From an uncultured Paracoccaceae bacterium (GTDB lineage Bacteria; Pseudomonadota; Alphaproteobacteria; Rhodobacterales; Rhodobacteraceae): a stretch of 34,668 bases of DNA. Under the pieces are notes generated by a model, which saw only the letters and a list, made by a program, of their open reading frames with translations, was not told the origin of the DNA and ran no database searches. Positions 1 to 8,508 of the stretch are shown piece after piece. The position numbers and the translations under genes were made by a program. The stretch's first letter is position 1. Each line of letters begins with the position of its first letter. Where the stretch lies: the NCBI GenBank assembly GCA_905182355.1, contig CAJJBH010000017.1, positions 1 through 34,668 of the forward strand, read 5' to 3'.

Positions 1-194
1 GCAGATTTAATCTATATGTATCAGCACCATAGGCATTCGAATTGGGAAGGCCGCCTATTTGATGACTGGAGGCGAACAGGGCATGGGGGAGACATTGGCA
101 TGGGTGATTGGTCAGGTGTGAACCATAAAATAATGCTCAACGCCATAAGACCCTGTATTTCTGATCACAAAAATGGGTTTGCGCTTCGTGTCTA
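1..194. other. Left edge without recognisable gene
   Basis: I see no gene I can support here. Short open frames exist on both strands but none resembles a known protein. The stretch lies just past the C-terminal end of the transposase remnant and may hold more of its decayed tail. Confidence 0.4.
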
Positions 195-739
195 TTACGC
201 AGTTTTGTGCCATTGCGTAATCGTGGAGGGATTGTGGAAATTTTCAATGGACATCGCTGGGTCGAACTGCCCCAACCTAATCGCGCGATGAACAGATGAA
301 TGGGGCCATTGCTGCGGTCGTTCCACCAATCCGGCCTGAACTGGGGCGGTTAAAATCATATATCGATGGGCCGCAAGGTCGTCATCATCGCGCAAGTGAT
401 GTTCCCAAAAACGGCGTTGCCAAATCTCCTTTTCGCGCCGCTTGGACTTCGCAGGATCGCACACCTCTGCCTTTGAAAATCCATGTGACAATTGTGATTT
501 TAGCATCTCCCAACGCTTACTTAAATCAATGCCCCCTCTGGCAACGTCCAAATGGTGTGGATCACTGCTGGTAACACGACAATTTCGTCAATTTCGAATG
601 GCATGGATGTAAGGGTCTTACGGGTGGCGACACGCAGTCGTTCGATCTGTTGCACCAACAGGTTCGAATTGCGGTCCAACAGGCGCACTGTGAAGAATAG
701 TTTAGTGGCAGTTTGTGGTGTGTGGATAAGATTTGACAT
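195..739 (-). pseudogene. Remnant of REP-associated tyrosine transposase (Y1_Tnp, RAYT family)
   Basis: Two minus-strand frames together give a RAYT-like protein. The N-terminal piece (739 to 521) has the family features FFTVRLLDR, a VVLP-x3-HTIWTLPEG stretch and then a stop. The C-terminal piece (551 to 195) continues with IDLSKRW, a WQRRFWEHHLRDDDD block and GLVERPQQWPHSSVHRA. They join if one base is restored at the C5 run at 532-536 (G5 on the coding strand). The first histidine of the catalytic HUH motif, usually LPDHLHTIW in this family, is replaced: this copy reads LPAVIHTIW. The usual conserved stretch before GLVERP (HRDYIHFNPV-like) also reads abnormally as HRYMILTAPV, which suggests compensating small indels. 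RAYTs are single-copy domesticated transposases linked to REP palindromes. This copy is almost certainly inactive. Family assignment rests on memory of conserved blocks. Confidence 0.75.
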
Positions 740-761
740 TAACCCACACTGCTACAGCGGG

Positions 762-778
762 GTTAAGCATCACTTAAC
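762..778. repeat. Short inverted repeat between the RAYT remnant and the peptidase gene
   Basis: GTTAAG (762-767) and CTTAAC (773-778) form a 6-bp stem with a 5-base loop, ten bases past the stop codon of the amidotransferase-like gene. There is no T-run on either strand, so terminator function is doubtful. Confidence 0.3.
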
Positions 779-787
779 GCAATCAGG

Positions 788-1567
788 CTAGCCAGCCAAT
801 TTTAGCGAAGGCCGCAATTCACCTGCATCCCACGCATGAACCGCATCCCCAAACGCTTTGAACAGCGCTGACGAGACAGGGTCTTCAGCCGCTTTCCACT
901 CAGGATGCCACTGGACCGACATCGTAAAGCCAGGGGCACCCTCCACGTAAATCGCTTCAGGCGTCCCGTCCGGCGCGACACCGTCAATGATAATGCTTTC
1001 ACCCGCGTCTTTGATACCCTGCCCGTGCAGCGTATTTGTCATCACCTCATGAGAACCAAGAACGCGGTGGAAAACACCGCCCTCAGTAAATTTCACAGCA
1101 TGACGCAAAGCAAATTTTTCCTCAATGGTGCCCTCAGGCGGCATCCTGTGATTTGTGCGTCCAGGTAAATCGCGGATTTCGGGGTAAAGCGATCCACCCA
1201 TCGCGACATTCACCTCTTGAAAACCGCGGCAAATGCCAAAGATCGGCAAACCACGTTCGACACAGGCACGGATCAATGGAAGTGCAATACCGTCGCGGCC
1301 TCGATCAAAATCACCATAAGCAGGTGTGGCTTCTTCACCGTATTCATCAGGGTGCACATTTGGCCGTGCACCGGTGAAAATGAAGCCCGCGCAGCGCTCA
1401 ATCAAATCGTCAACACGGACGTGATCCGGCGTTGAGGGAATAAGAAGCGGCAAGGCATTACAGACGTCGCCAACAGCTTCAACATTGATCGCGCCACTGC
1501 CGTACACTTCATATGTATCGTTGATCAAATGACTGTTCGTCAAAATGCCAATAATTGGACGCGCCAT
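788..1567 (-). CDS. Gamma-glutamyl-gamma-aminobutyrate hydrolase-like class-I amidotransferase (peptidase C26)
   Basis: A 259-residue protein of the PuuD / peptidase C26 family, which hydrolyses gamma-glutamyl amide bonds, classically gamma-Glu-GABA in putrescine breakdown. The triad is visible: the nucleophile elbow FGICRGFQ puts Cys at 113, and QWHPEW near the C-terminus supplies His221 and Glu223. The N-terminus MARPIIGILTN is typical of the family, and GGSLYPEIRDLPG fits the usual substrate-side loop. The ATG at 1567 follows a GGGGAAA ribosome-binding sequence. No other putrescine catabolism gene lies nearby, so the true substrate is uncertain. It lies downstream of glcB and glcG on the same strand but is separated from glcG by a 125-base gap holding a large palindromic structure. 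It is therefore probably not simply co-translated with them. Confidence 0.85.
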   Translation of the reverse strand: MARPIIGILTNSHLINDTYEVYGSGAINVEAVGDVCNALPLLIPSTPDHVRVDDLIERCAGFIFTGARPNVHPDEYGEEATPAYGDFDRGRDGIALPLIRACVERGLPIFGICRGFQEVNVAMGGSLYPEIRDLPGRTNHRMPPEGTIEEKFALRHAVKFTEGGVFHRVLGSHEVMTNTLHGQGIKDAGESIIIDGVAPDGTPEAIYVEGAPGFTMSVQWHPEWKAAEDPVSSALFKAFGDAVHAWDAGELRPSLKLAG

Positions 1568-1590
1568 AAATTTCCCCAGTCGTGCTGTGT

Positions 1591-1678
1591 GCTGCTACAT
1601 CGTATAATACGAAGGGCGGACCATGAAAAGCCCGCCCCGTGCGCAGATGTCTGTGCGCAAATCCGTATATGTAGCAGC
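1591..1678. repeat. Branched palindromic element (three-way-junction-like)
   Basis: GCTGCTACAT (1591-1600) is perfectly complementary to ATGTAGCAGC (1669-1678). The right arm continues inward as CGTAT (1664-1668), which pairs with ATACG on the left after a 6-base bulge (cgtata). Between the arms lie two further hairpins: GGGCGG (1614-1619) with CCGCCC (1632-1637), and TGCGCA (1640-1645) with TGCGCA (1654-1659). The whole folds as an outer stem carrying two inner stems. It fills most of the gap between glcG and the peptidase gene. It could be a REP-like element, an RNA processing or attenuation structure, or a small non-coding RNA. Confidence 0.6.
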
Positions 1679-1680
1679 CT

Positions 1681-1701
1681 GAAATCTAGCGTTTAGATTT
1701 C
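1681..1701 (-). terminator. Hairpin over the stop codon of the glcG-family gene
   Basis: GAAATCTA (1681-1688) and TAGATTTC (1694-1701) form a perfect 8-bp stem with a 5-base loop. The 5' arm on the coding strand contains the last sense codons and the TAA stop. No U-run follows, so it is not a classical intrinsic terminator. It may stabilise the 3' end together with the adjacent branched element. Confidence 0.35.
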
Positions 1702-2115
1702 GCCGATCAATCCAGCCGCATCGATGCCCGCCATTGCAGCGATTGCGTCGTTGTCGGATGTGTCGCCCGTAACGCCAACCGCGCCAATCACAACACCTTT
1801 TTTGTCACGCACCAAAACACCGCCCGGAACGGGGATCATTTGACCGCCCAGCGCACCACCTGCCGCGGCAATGAAATATGCCTGTACTTCAGCCCGCGCC
1901 ATTTGCGCCGTCCCTGCCATGCCCAACATGACAGAGCCGTAGGCTTTACCCTGTGCAATTGCAAAGCGACCTGGGGAGGCCATATCTTCGCGTTCAAAAG
2001 CTTGAACATGGCCACCAGCGTCCACAACAATAACGGACATTGGCTTTAGCCCCAGTTCACGGCTTTTTTCCAGAGTTTTGCGAACGATAGTACGGGCTTT
2101 TCGAAGAGTAATCAT
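1693..2115 (-). CDS. glcG: GlcG/HbpS-family protein
   Basis: A 140-residue protein of the GlcG / HbpS-like family. The signs are an N-terminal MITLRKARTIVRKTLEKSRELG helix, then MSVIVVDAGGHVQAFERED, a small-residue-rich middle, and the C-terminal PGGVLVRDKKGVVIGAVGVTGDTSDND. Related proteins bind haem or corrinoids, or have no known function. In E. coli, glcG lies in the glycolate utilisation operon next to glcB, and here too it directly follows malate synthase G, 55 bases downstream on the same strand. That context supports a role in glycolate or glyoxylate metabolism, but the molecular function is unknown. The ATG at 2115 has TAGGA eight or so bases upstream. Confidence 0.82.
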   Translation of the reverse strand: MITLRKARTIVRKTLEKSRELGLKPMSVIVVDAGGHVQAFEREDMASPGRFAIAQGKAYGSVMLGMAGTAQMARAEVQAYFIAAAGGALGGQMIPVPGGVLVRDKKGVVIGAVGVTGDTSDNDAIAAMAGIDAAGLIGEI

Positions 2116-2170
2116 TTCGTTTTCCTAACCTGATAAAAATGCTGTGTGGGGTTTAGCCCACGTCTTTAGC

Positions 2171-4312
2171 TCAGTGTGTTTTTTTGAATTCCAAACGACG
2201 CGCGTGCAAAACAGGCTCGGTATAGCCTGATGGCTGTACACGGCCCTTCAACACCAGATCACAGGCCGCCGCGAAAGCAATGCAATCAAATCCAGGCGCC
2301 ATTGGGATATAGCTTGCGTCTCCTGCGTTCTGTCCATCCACAACTTCAGCCATCTTGCGCATTGCCATCATCACCTGCTGTGCGTCCACAATGTCATGAT
2401 GCAACCAATTTGCGATGTGCTGTGCCGAAATACGACAGGTCGCGCGGTCTTCCATCAAGCCCACGTTGTTCATGTCCGGCACTTTAGAACAGCCAACCCC
2501 ATTGTTGATCCAGCGCACAACATAGCCCAAAATTCCCTGAGCGTTGTTTTCGACTTCACGCATTTTTTGGGCGTCTGACCACATGCGATAGGTTGCCAGC
2601 GGGATTTCCAACACGGTTTCGACATGCGCACGACGACCGCCCGCTTTTAATGTATCCTGCACAGCAAAAACATCGACCACGTGATAATGCAGTGAGTGCA
2701 ATGTGGCAGCCGTTGGGCTTGGCACCCATGCACAGTTCGCACCGGATTTCGGATGACCAATTTTTTGCTCAAGCATCGCAGACATTAGATCAGGCATCGC
2801 CCACATACCTTTGCCGATTTGGGCGCGGCCTGACAGGCCACATTCCAAACCGATGTCGACATTTTGATCTTCGTATGCCCCAATCCAGCTTTTGCGTTTG
2901 ATAAAGTCTTTGCGACTGAACGGTCCAGCTTCCATTGAGGTGTGGATTTCGTCGCCTGTGCGATCCAAGAAACCAGTGTTGATAAAGGCGACACGACTTT
3001 TGGCAGCGCGGATACATTCTTTAAGGTTCACCGTTGTGCGGCGTTCCTCGTCCATGATCCCGATCTTGATGGTGTTTTGCGGCATGCCCAGAATGCGCTC
3101 CACAAACGTGAACGTCTCGTCGGCAAACGCGACTTCTTCAGGACCATGCATCTTTGGCTTCACAACATAGGCCGATCTATGAACCGAATTGCCGCCCTCG
3201 CGGACCAAATCATGCTTGGCGATCAACATAGTCATCACCGCGTCCATCAAACCTTCAAAGACTTCGTTGCCGTCACTGTCTAGGATAGCTGGGTTGGTCA
3301 TCAAGTGACCAACATTCCGCACCAACATCAGCGCGCGGCCTTTAATCTGCATCTCGCCCCCGTCTGGGGTGGTATAGATGTGATCGTCCGACATTTTGCG
3401 GGTCATGGATTGGCCGTTCTTCTGAAACGTCTCTTCCAGATCACCTTTCATCAGGCCCAGCCAATTTGTGTAAGCGACGACCTTGTCTTCAGCGTCCACA
3501 CAAGCCACAGAATCTTCGCAATCCATAATAACAGACATCGCACTTTCCATCACAACGTCAGCAAGGCCAGCTTGGTCGCGGCTGCCGATCATATGCGTGC
3601 GGTCAAATACCAATTCTACGTGCAATCCATTGTTGCGAAGCAAAATCGAAGACGGTGCTTTGGGATGCCCTTTATAACCCACAAATTTCTCTGGCTGGTC
3701 CAAGGGGAAATCATCGATCGTCAACGCACCATTAAGCACGGAATACCGACACGCATCCGCGTGGCTGGTGCCATCAATTGGGAAAGCTTGATCCAGGAAG
3801 ACCCGCGCACGTGCAACAACGCGGGCACCACGCCCTTGATTATAGCCACCCTTTGGTGGCAAGCTGCCCATCGCGTCTGTGCCATAAAACCCGTCATACA
3901 GGCTGCCCCAACGGGCATTGGCCGCGTTCAATGCAAACCTTGCGTTGGTGATTGGCACCACCAATTGCGGGCCAGCAACAGATGCGATTTCAGGATCAAC
4001 ATTTGCTGTGTCGATCGAAAAATCTTCACCCTCAGGAACTAGATATCCGATGTCTTGCAAGAACGCTTTGTAAGCCGCCGCGTCATGCGGCGCATCGCGG
4101 TGCTGAACATGCCACGCGTCAACTTGGGATTGGATGTCTTCACGTTTTGCAAGCAATGCGCGGTTCTTTGGACCAAGTTCATGCACAAGATCGCTGAACC
4201 CTACCCAAAAAGCATCGGCATCGACTCCAGTGCCGGGCAATGCCGCGTTTTCTACAAAATCAGCAAGCTCTGCTGCGACTTTCAGATTGGATTTCTCAAC
4301 AAACGCGCCCAT
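2171..4312 (-). CDS. glcB: Malate synthase G
   Basis: Condenses glyoxylate with acetyl-CoA to malate in the cytoplasm, the last step of the glyoxylate bypass and the entry route for glycolate carbon. The protein is 713 residues from the chosen start, close to the usual 720 or so for isoform G. Family blocks include [16 protein letters not shown] (21-36), the acidic active-site stretch [17 protein letters not shown] (261-277), and near the C-terminus [11 protein letters not shown] followed by [20 protein letters not shown]. An open frame extends 29 codons further upstream to 4399. I chose the ATG at 4312 because [19 protein letters not shown] matches the usual family N-terminus and GAGAG lies just upstream of it. 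It is divergent from pepN across a 269-base gap that contains a possible GntR-type operator. glcG follows. Confidence 0.95.
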   Translation of the reverse strand: MGAFVEKSNLKVAAELADFVENAALPGTGVDADAFWVGFSDLVHELGPKNRALLAKREDIQSQVDAWHVQHRDAPHDAAAYKAFLQDIGYLVPEGEDFSIDTANVDPEIASVAGPQLVVPITNARFALNAANARWGSLYDGFYGTDAMGSLPPKGGYNQGRGARVVARARVFLDQAFPIDGTSHADACRYSVLNGALTIDDFPLDQPEKFVGYKGHPKAPSSILLRNNGLHVELVFDRTHMIGSRDQAGLADVVMESAMSVIMDCEDSVACVDAEDKVVAYTNWLGLMKGDLEETFQKNGQSMTRKMSDDHIYTTPDGGEMQIKGRALMLVRNVGHLMTNPAILDSDGNEVFEGLMDAVMTMLIAKHDLVREGGNSVHRSAYVVKPKMHGPEEVAFADETFTFVERILGMPQNTIKIGIMDEERRTTVNLKECIRAAKSRVAFINTGFLDRTGDEIHTSMEAGPFSRKDFIKRKSWIGAYEDQNVDIGLECGLSGRAQIGKGMWAMPDLMSAMLEQKIGHPKSGANCAWVPSPTAATLHSLHYHVVDVFAVQDTLKAGGRRAHVETVLEIPLATYRMWSDAQKMREVENNAQGILGYVVRWINNGVGCSKVPDMNNVGLMEDRATCRISAQHIANWLHHDIVDAQQVMMAMRKMAEVVDGQNAGDASYIPMAPGFDCIAFAAACDLVLKGRVQPSGYTEPVLHARRLEFKKTH

Positions 4313-4385
4313 GGCAAATCTCTCTTTGGTGTCCTGTGGTATACAGGTGACAGCATTAGGGAATTTGGTTCCGATAGTAAACAGG

Positions 4386-4408
4386 ATTGGTAAAATCATC
4401 TGACCAAT
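4386..4408. promoter_or_regulatory. Possible operator upstream of glcB: ATTGGT-N11-ACCAAT
   Basis: A perfect 6-bp inverted repeat, ATTGGT at 4386-4391 and ACCAAT at 4403-4408, with an 11-base spacer, about 75 bases upstream of the chosen glcB start in the gap shared with pepN. The half-sites look like those of FadR-subfamily GntR regulators such as PdhR, LldR and GlcC. Those normally have a 3- to 4-base spacer, so the fit is incomplete. Binding protein unknown. Confidence 0.35.
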
Positions 4409-4581
4409 ACTCCATTAGTGATGACGGTTTTGTATGCCTAATTTGTAAAAAACTTTATCAGATCAGTATTTCCACGTTGCAGCTCGAACCCATTTGTCTC
4501 TCACAACCTGCCCAGGCCGCTTGCAGGCAGCCCCCTACCTGCTAACCTGTGCACGCAACATCAGTGAGACGGATCATATTC

Positions 4582-7125
4582 ATGCGCGACGTAGCCCCAC
4601 AGACAATTTACCTCAAAGATTACACACCTTTCGGGTACAGCGTGGACAAGGTGCACCTAACCTTTGATCTGGCACCCAATGCAACACGCGTCACCAGCCG
4701 TATCCGCTTCACACCGGATCGCGACGCCGAAGACAAGACGTTCTTCCTGCACGGTGAAAACCTGAAATTGCTGTCTGCAAAAATCGACGGCGAAACAGTG
4801 AAACCTAACGTTACGCCAGAGGGCCTCACCTGCGAAGTCCCAAACATCCCCTTTGTGTGGGAATGCGAAGTTCAAATTGATCCCGCAGCGAACACAGCCC
4901 TAGAAGGGCTTTACCAATCCTCTGGCATGTATTGCACACAGTGCGAGGCCGAAGGGTTTCGCAAAATTACCTACTACCCTGACCGCCCCGACGTGATGTC
5001 CATCTTCACCGTGCGGATCAATGGGCCACACTCTACCTTACTCTCTAACGGCAATCCGGTCGCATCTGGCGACGGTTGGGCTGAATGGCATGACCCTTGG
5101 CCCAAACCTGCTTATCTTTTCGCGTTGGTTGCAGGCGAATTGATCCCCCACCCCGGACAATTCACAACGATGAGCGGGCGCGAGGTTGAATTGAACCTTT
5201 ATGTGCGCGCTGGTGACGAAGGCAAATGCGCCTTTGGGATGCAGGCCTTGAAGGATTCGATGAAGTGGGATGAAGATGTTTATCGCCGTGAATACGACCT
5301 CGATATCTTTAACATAGTCGCTGTTGATGACTTCAACATGGGTGCCATGGAAAACAAGGGGCTGAATGTATTCAACTCCTCCGCCGTGCTGGCATCGCCA
5401 GAAACCTCCACGGATATGAATTTCGAGCGTATCGAAGCGATCATCGCCCATGAATACTTTCACAATTGGACCGGCAACCGGATCACCTGCCGCGATTGGT
5501 TCCAGTTGTGCCTGAAAGAAGGGTTAACCGTTTACCGTGACAGCCAGTTCACATCGGATATGCGATCCGCTCCCGTCAAACGGATTGGCGACGTGATCGA
5601 TTTGCGCGGGCGCCAGTTTACAGAAGACCAAGGGCCCCTCGCCCACCCAGTCCGACCCGAAAGTTTTCAAGAGATCAACAACTTCTACACTGCTACGATC
5701 TATGAAAAAGGGGCCGAAGTCATCGGCATGCTGCGCACGCTTGTCGGGGCCAAAGCCTATTCCAAAGCTGTGGACCTTTATTTCGATCGCCACGACGGCC
5801 AAGCCTGCACAATCGAGGACTGGCTACAGGTGTTCAAGGATTCAACAGGCCGCGACCTGACCCAGTTCAAACGCTGGTATTCCCAAGCAGGTACGCCTCA
5901 TTTGAAAGTCACGGAGGATTACGAGGGTGACACCTTTAAACTGACCTTCACCCAGAACACACCGCCCAGCGCAACAACGGCAGATCCTCAGCCGCAAGTG
6001 ATCCCCGTTGCCGTAGGCTTGCTTGCCCCCGATGGGTCAGAAGCGATGGAGACCCAAATTCTTGAAGTCACCGAAGCCTCACAAACCTTCACCTTCGCAA
6101 GTCAAAAGGAGCGGCCGATTGCGTCGATCCTGCGTGGATTCTCTGCGCCAGTTGTCTTGGAACACGCAGCAGACAACGCATTCCTGCTGGCCCATGACAC
6201 CGATCCGTTCAACCGCTGGCAGGCCGGTGACACATTGGCCGAAGCCAGCCTGATCGCCACCATCACACGTGGCACCACAGTTGATCCTGCGTATCTGGAT
6301 GGTTTGTCAAAAATCATAGGCGACGAAAGCCTTGATCCCGCTTACCGCACCCTAATGCTTAATTTCCCAAATGGGTCCGAGCTTGCGGCCAAACTGCACT
6401 CGATCGGTGAAATCCCTAACCCTGACGCGATCTGGGCGGCAGTAGAAGGCATGAAGCAGGCCCAAGCAGATGCTTTCGCACCACAACTGCAATCACTTTA
6501 CGACACCAATCAAGTGAATGGTGACTACAAACCCGACGCGGAACAATCCGGCAAACGGGCGCTGGCAAATGCGGTTCTTTCGCTAATCAATCGCTCGGAC
6601 AGTGGGGCACTAGCCCAAACGCAATACGACCAAGCCATTAACATGACACAACAATTGTCCGCCCTCGCCTGCCTTATCCGCGCAGGCAAAGGCGATGCCG
6701 CTTTGGCCAAGTTCGAAGCGCAATGGCAAGATGACCGCCTTGTCATGGACAAATGGTTCGGTCTGCAAGTTGGGTGCAGCAAACCTGATGACGCCGCTGA
6801 CACCGCTACGGCCCTCACCAAACACAAGCTGTTCAACTGGAAGAACCCAAACAGGTTCCGCGCTACGCTTGGGTCACTGTCTGCACACCATGCAGGGTTC
6901 CACGCCAAAGACGGATCAGGCTATGCACTGCTGGCCGATTGGTTGATCAAACTGGATCCGGTGAACCCGCAAACCACCGCGCGGATGTGTTCAGCCTTCC
7001 AGACATGGCGGCGCTACGACCAAATCCGCCAAACCCTGATCGGGGCGCAATTGGAGCGGATCGCCAACACACCAAACCTAAGCCGTGACACAGCTGAAAT
7101 GATCAGCCGCATCCGTGGTGCCTGA
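4582..7125 (+). CDS. pepN: Aminopeptidase N (M1 family)
   Basis: Zinc metallopeptidase that removes N-terminal residues from peptides in the cytoplasm. It is 847 residues from the ATG at 4582. The exopeptidase motif GAMEN is at 254-258. The zinc site HEYFH is at 290-294 with the third ligand Glu313, giving the HEXXH-X18-E arrangement. The C-terminal half carries the PepN-type beta-sandwich and helical domain. An upstream in-frame ATG at 4549 would add 11 residues (MHATSVRRIIF). I prefer 4582 because MRDVAPQTIYLKDYTPFGY matches the family start and GAGACGG lies upstream. The stop overlaps the start of the next small gene by about ten bases, which suggests coupling. Confidence 0.95.
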   Translation: MRDVAPQTIYLKDYTPFGYSVDKVHLTFDLAPNATRVTSRIRFTPDRDAEDKTFFLHGENLKLLSAKIDGETVKPNVTPEGLTCEVPNIPFVWECEVQIDPAANTALEGLYQSSGMYCTQCEAEGFRKITYYPDRPDVMSIFTVRINGPHSTLLSNGNPVASGDGWAEWHDPWPKPAYLFALVAGELIPHPGQFTTMSGREVELNLYVRAGDEGKCAFGMQALKDSMKWDEDVYRREYDLDIFNIVAVDDFNMGAMENKGLNVFNSSAVLASPETSTDMNFERIEAIIAHEYFHNWTGNRITCRDWFQLCLKEGLTVYRDSQFTSDMRSAPVKRIGDVIDLRGRQFTEDQGPLAHPVRPESFQEINNFYTATIYEKGAEVIGMLRTLVGAKAYSKAVDLYFDRHDGQACTIEDWLQVFKDSTGRDLTQFKRWYSQAGTPHLKVTEDYEGDTFKLTFTQNTPPSATTADPQPQVIPVAVGLLAPDGSEAMETQILEVTEASQTFTFASQKERPIASILRGFSAPVVLEHAADNAFLLAHDTDPFNRWQAGDTLAEASLIATITRGTTVDPAYLDGLSKIIGDESLDPAYRTLMLNFPNGSELAAKLHSIGEIPNPDAIWAAVEGMKQAQADAFAPQLQSLYDTNQVNGDYKPDAEQSGKRALANAVLSLINRSDSGALAQTQYDQAINMTQQLSALACLIRAGKGDAALAKFEAQWQDDRLVMDKWFGLQVGCSKPDDAADTATALTKHKLFNWKNPNRFRATLGSLSAHHAGFHAKDGSGYALLADWLIKLDPVNPQTTARMCSAFQTWRRYDQIRQTLIGAQLERIANTPNLSRDTAEMISRIRGA

Positions 7126-7567
7126 TACTATTGAAACGGACAACAGCTATTCCTACGACACAGTTGGACGAAACTGGACAACCCTCATAACCACCGCAGT
7201 GGTTTGGGTTGTCCTACTTACGCTTATCCTAGTGGTGGATATGGTATTGTGGCTTGCTGGCATTGTGTTCTTATTCACCCTACCCGCCGTTTATGATCTG
7301 ATCACGGCGCGTGCCTCTGGACTTGCCATCAACGCTCAGCAAATAGCGTGGCACGCGGGCAAACAAAACGGCGACATTGCCAAACGCTTGATTAATCACA
7401 TTCGGCTCGACACAAGGTTAGACCTGTCAGTGCGCTGCACAGTTGTTTTATATTCAGGACAAAAGATAAAGATTCCGTTCGAATCCTGCCCCAAACATCA
7501 AGAGTTGGAAAAAACGCTTCACACGTTTGAATATAAAACGCTCCGCCAACATTTCGGGTTTATTTAA
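7115..7567 (+). CDS. Small two-helix membrane protein of unknown function
   Basis: 150 residues starting at a GTG (7115, or the next GTG at 7118) inside the last codons of pepN. Residues about 22-60 form two closely spaced hydrophobic helices (VVWVVLLTLILVVDM and WLAGIVFLFTLPAVYDLI). The remaining C-terminal 85 residues are soluble and basic. That layout suggests a membrane-anchored cytoplasmic domain with a PH-like or DUF-type fold, but I do not recognise the family. The start overlap implies translational coupling to pepN. Its stop overlaps the stop of the convergent transglycosylase gene by eight bases, so there is no room for a terminator between them. Confidence 0.7.
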   Translation: MVPDTIETDNSYSYDTVGRNWTTLITTAVVWVVLLTLILVVDMVLWLAGIVFLFTLPAVYDLITARASGLAINAQQIAWHAGKQNGDIAKRLINHIRLDTRLDLSVRCTVVLYSGQKIKIPFESCPKHQELEKTLHTFEYKTLRQHFGFI

Positions 7568-8225
7568 ACGCCTCCGGCATTTGCGGACGTACACGCGGCC
7601 GAATGGACCCACGCGCGGCGCAATAAGGCTGCTTATTTAACCATCTCGCCATCTCTGCACGTTTTGTAGGGGACCGCATTGGCCCCCAATCCGCACTGAC
7701 CCCACGCCAACGCTTGTCTTTGGCATGCACAACACCGTCGCGTGGCACCGTGAACGCCATGATGCGAACTGCACAACTTAGGTTGGCGGCCCCATTCTTT
7801 AGCGCCTCGCCCGTACCTACGTTACACTTATATCCACGGGCCGTCGCAGGCAGGATTTGAAGCAACCCGTACCATTTGCCACCGCCCCCAACCGCTTTAG
7901 GTTTGTATGTGCTTTCGTACTTGGCCAGTGCTGACATAAACCCCAGCCAAAAGGCCCGGCGATCTGCGTCATTGGCGTTGGGATAGTGCGGACACCATGT
8001 CTGAATATCGCCTGGCACCATATCGACCAATGGCTTGCCGTGGCTTTTCAGCGCGGACAAGGCCGCGCGGTTCCACAGCAAGTGACGTGGTTGATGTGTC
8101 CAACGGGTGTGCGGAACATTTGCCTCGCGCACTGGAGCACGCAAGGTGGTGATGTCCTCCGACATCGCAGGTGTTACAGTCGTCAAACCCACAACCAAAA
8201 CCGCTAAAGAAAATAAATATCGCAT
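7560..8225 (-). CDS. Exported lytic transglycosylase-like protein (SLT domain)
   Basis: 221 residues from the ATG at 8225. The first 22 residues (MRYLFSLAVLVVGLTTVTPAMS) look like a Sec signal peptide ending near AMS-ED. The SLT-like core begins around residue 95: LAKYESTYKP holds the probable catalytic Glu104, followed by GKWYGLLQILPATARGYKC, the usual G-L-x-Q-I-x-P block. Cys residues in CPHYP and GYKCNVG may form disulfides. Lytic transglycosylases cleave peptidoglycan glycan strands in the periplasm. An in-frame extension to 8348 exists but would bury the signal peptide, so I reject it. The C-terminal tail is basic and proline-rich. Confidence 0.8.
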   Translation of the reverse strand: MRYLFSLAVLVVGLTTVTPAMSEDITTLRAPVREANVPHTRWTHQPRHLLWNRAALSALKSHGKPLVDMVPGDIQTWCPHYPNANDADRRAFWLGFMSALAKYESTYKPKAVGGGGKWYGLLQILPATARGYKCNVGTGEALKNGAANLSCAVRIMAFTVPRDGVVHAKDKRWRGVSADWGPMRSPTKRAEMARWLNKQPYCAARGSIRPRVRPQMPEAFK

Positions 8226-8508
8226 AGACTTTAGTATTGATGGGCGAGTGCGAATTGGCAAGTCGGCAACACCTAGCCAAAGTTCTCGGAACAATAAGGT
8301 CGAAATGGCCATAGCTTGCAGATTACCCGCATAAGCTGAAACAATCATCCACTCCTGCGGATATTGCAGCCACTTGTTAGGACTTTTTTAATAAAATCGA
8401 CCTTTTAGCCCCTAGATGGACCTTAAACCTTCCCGCTGTTGCCACGTTTCTGCCTCAAACATCTGTCAAAGCTCTACCTGTAAATTAACGATTTTTGGAT
8501 CAACATCG

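Noticed and set aside
3305..4042. Plus-strand open frame of 245 codons inside glcB
   Set aside because: Antisense to malate synthase G over its conserved active-site stretch. No family similarity seen.
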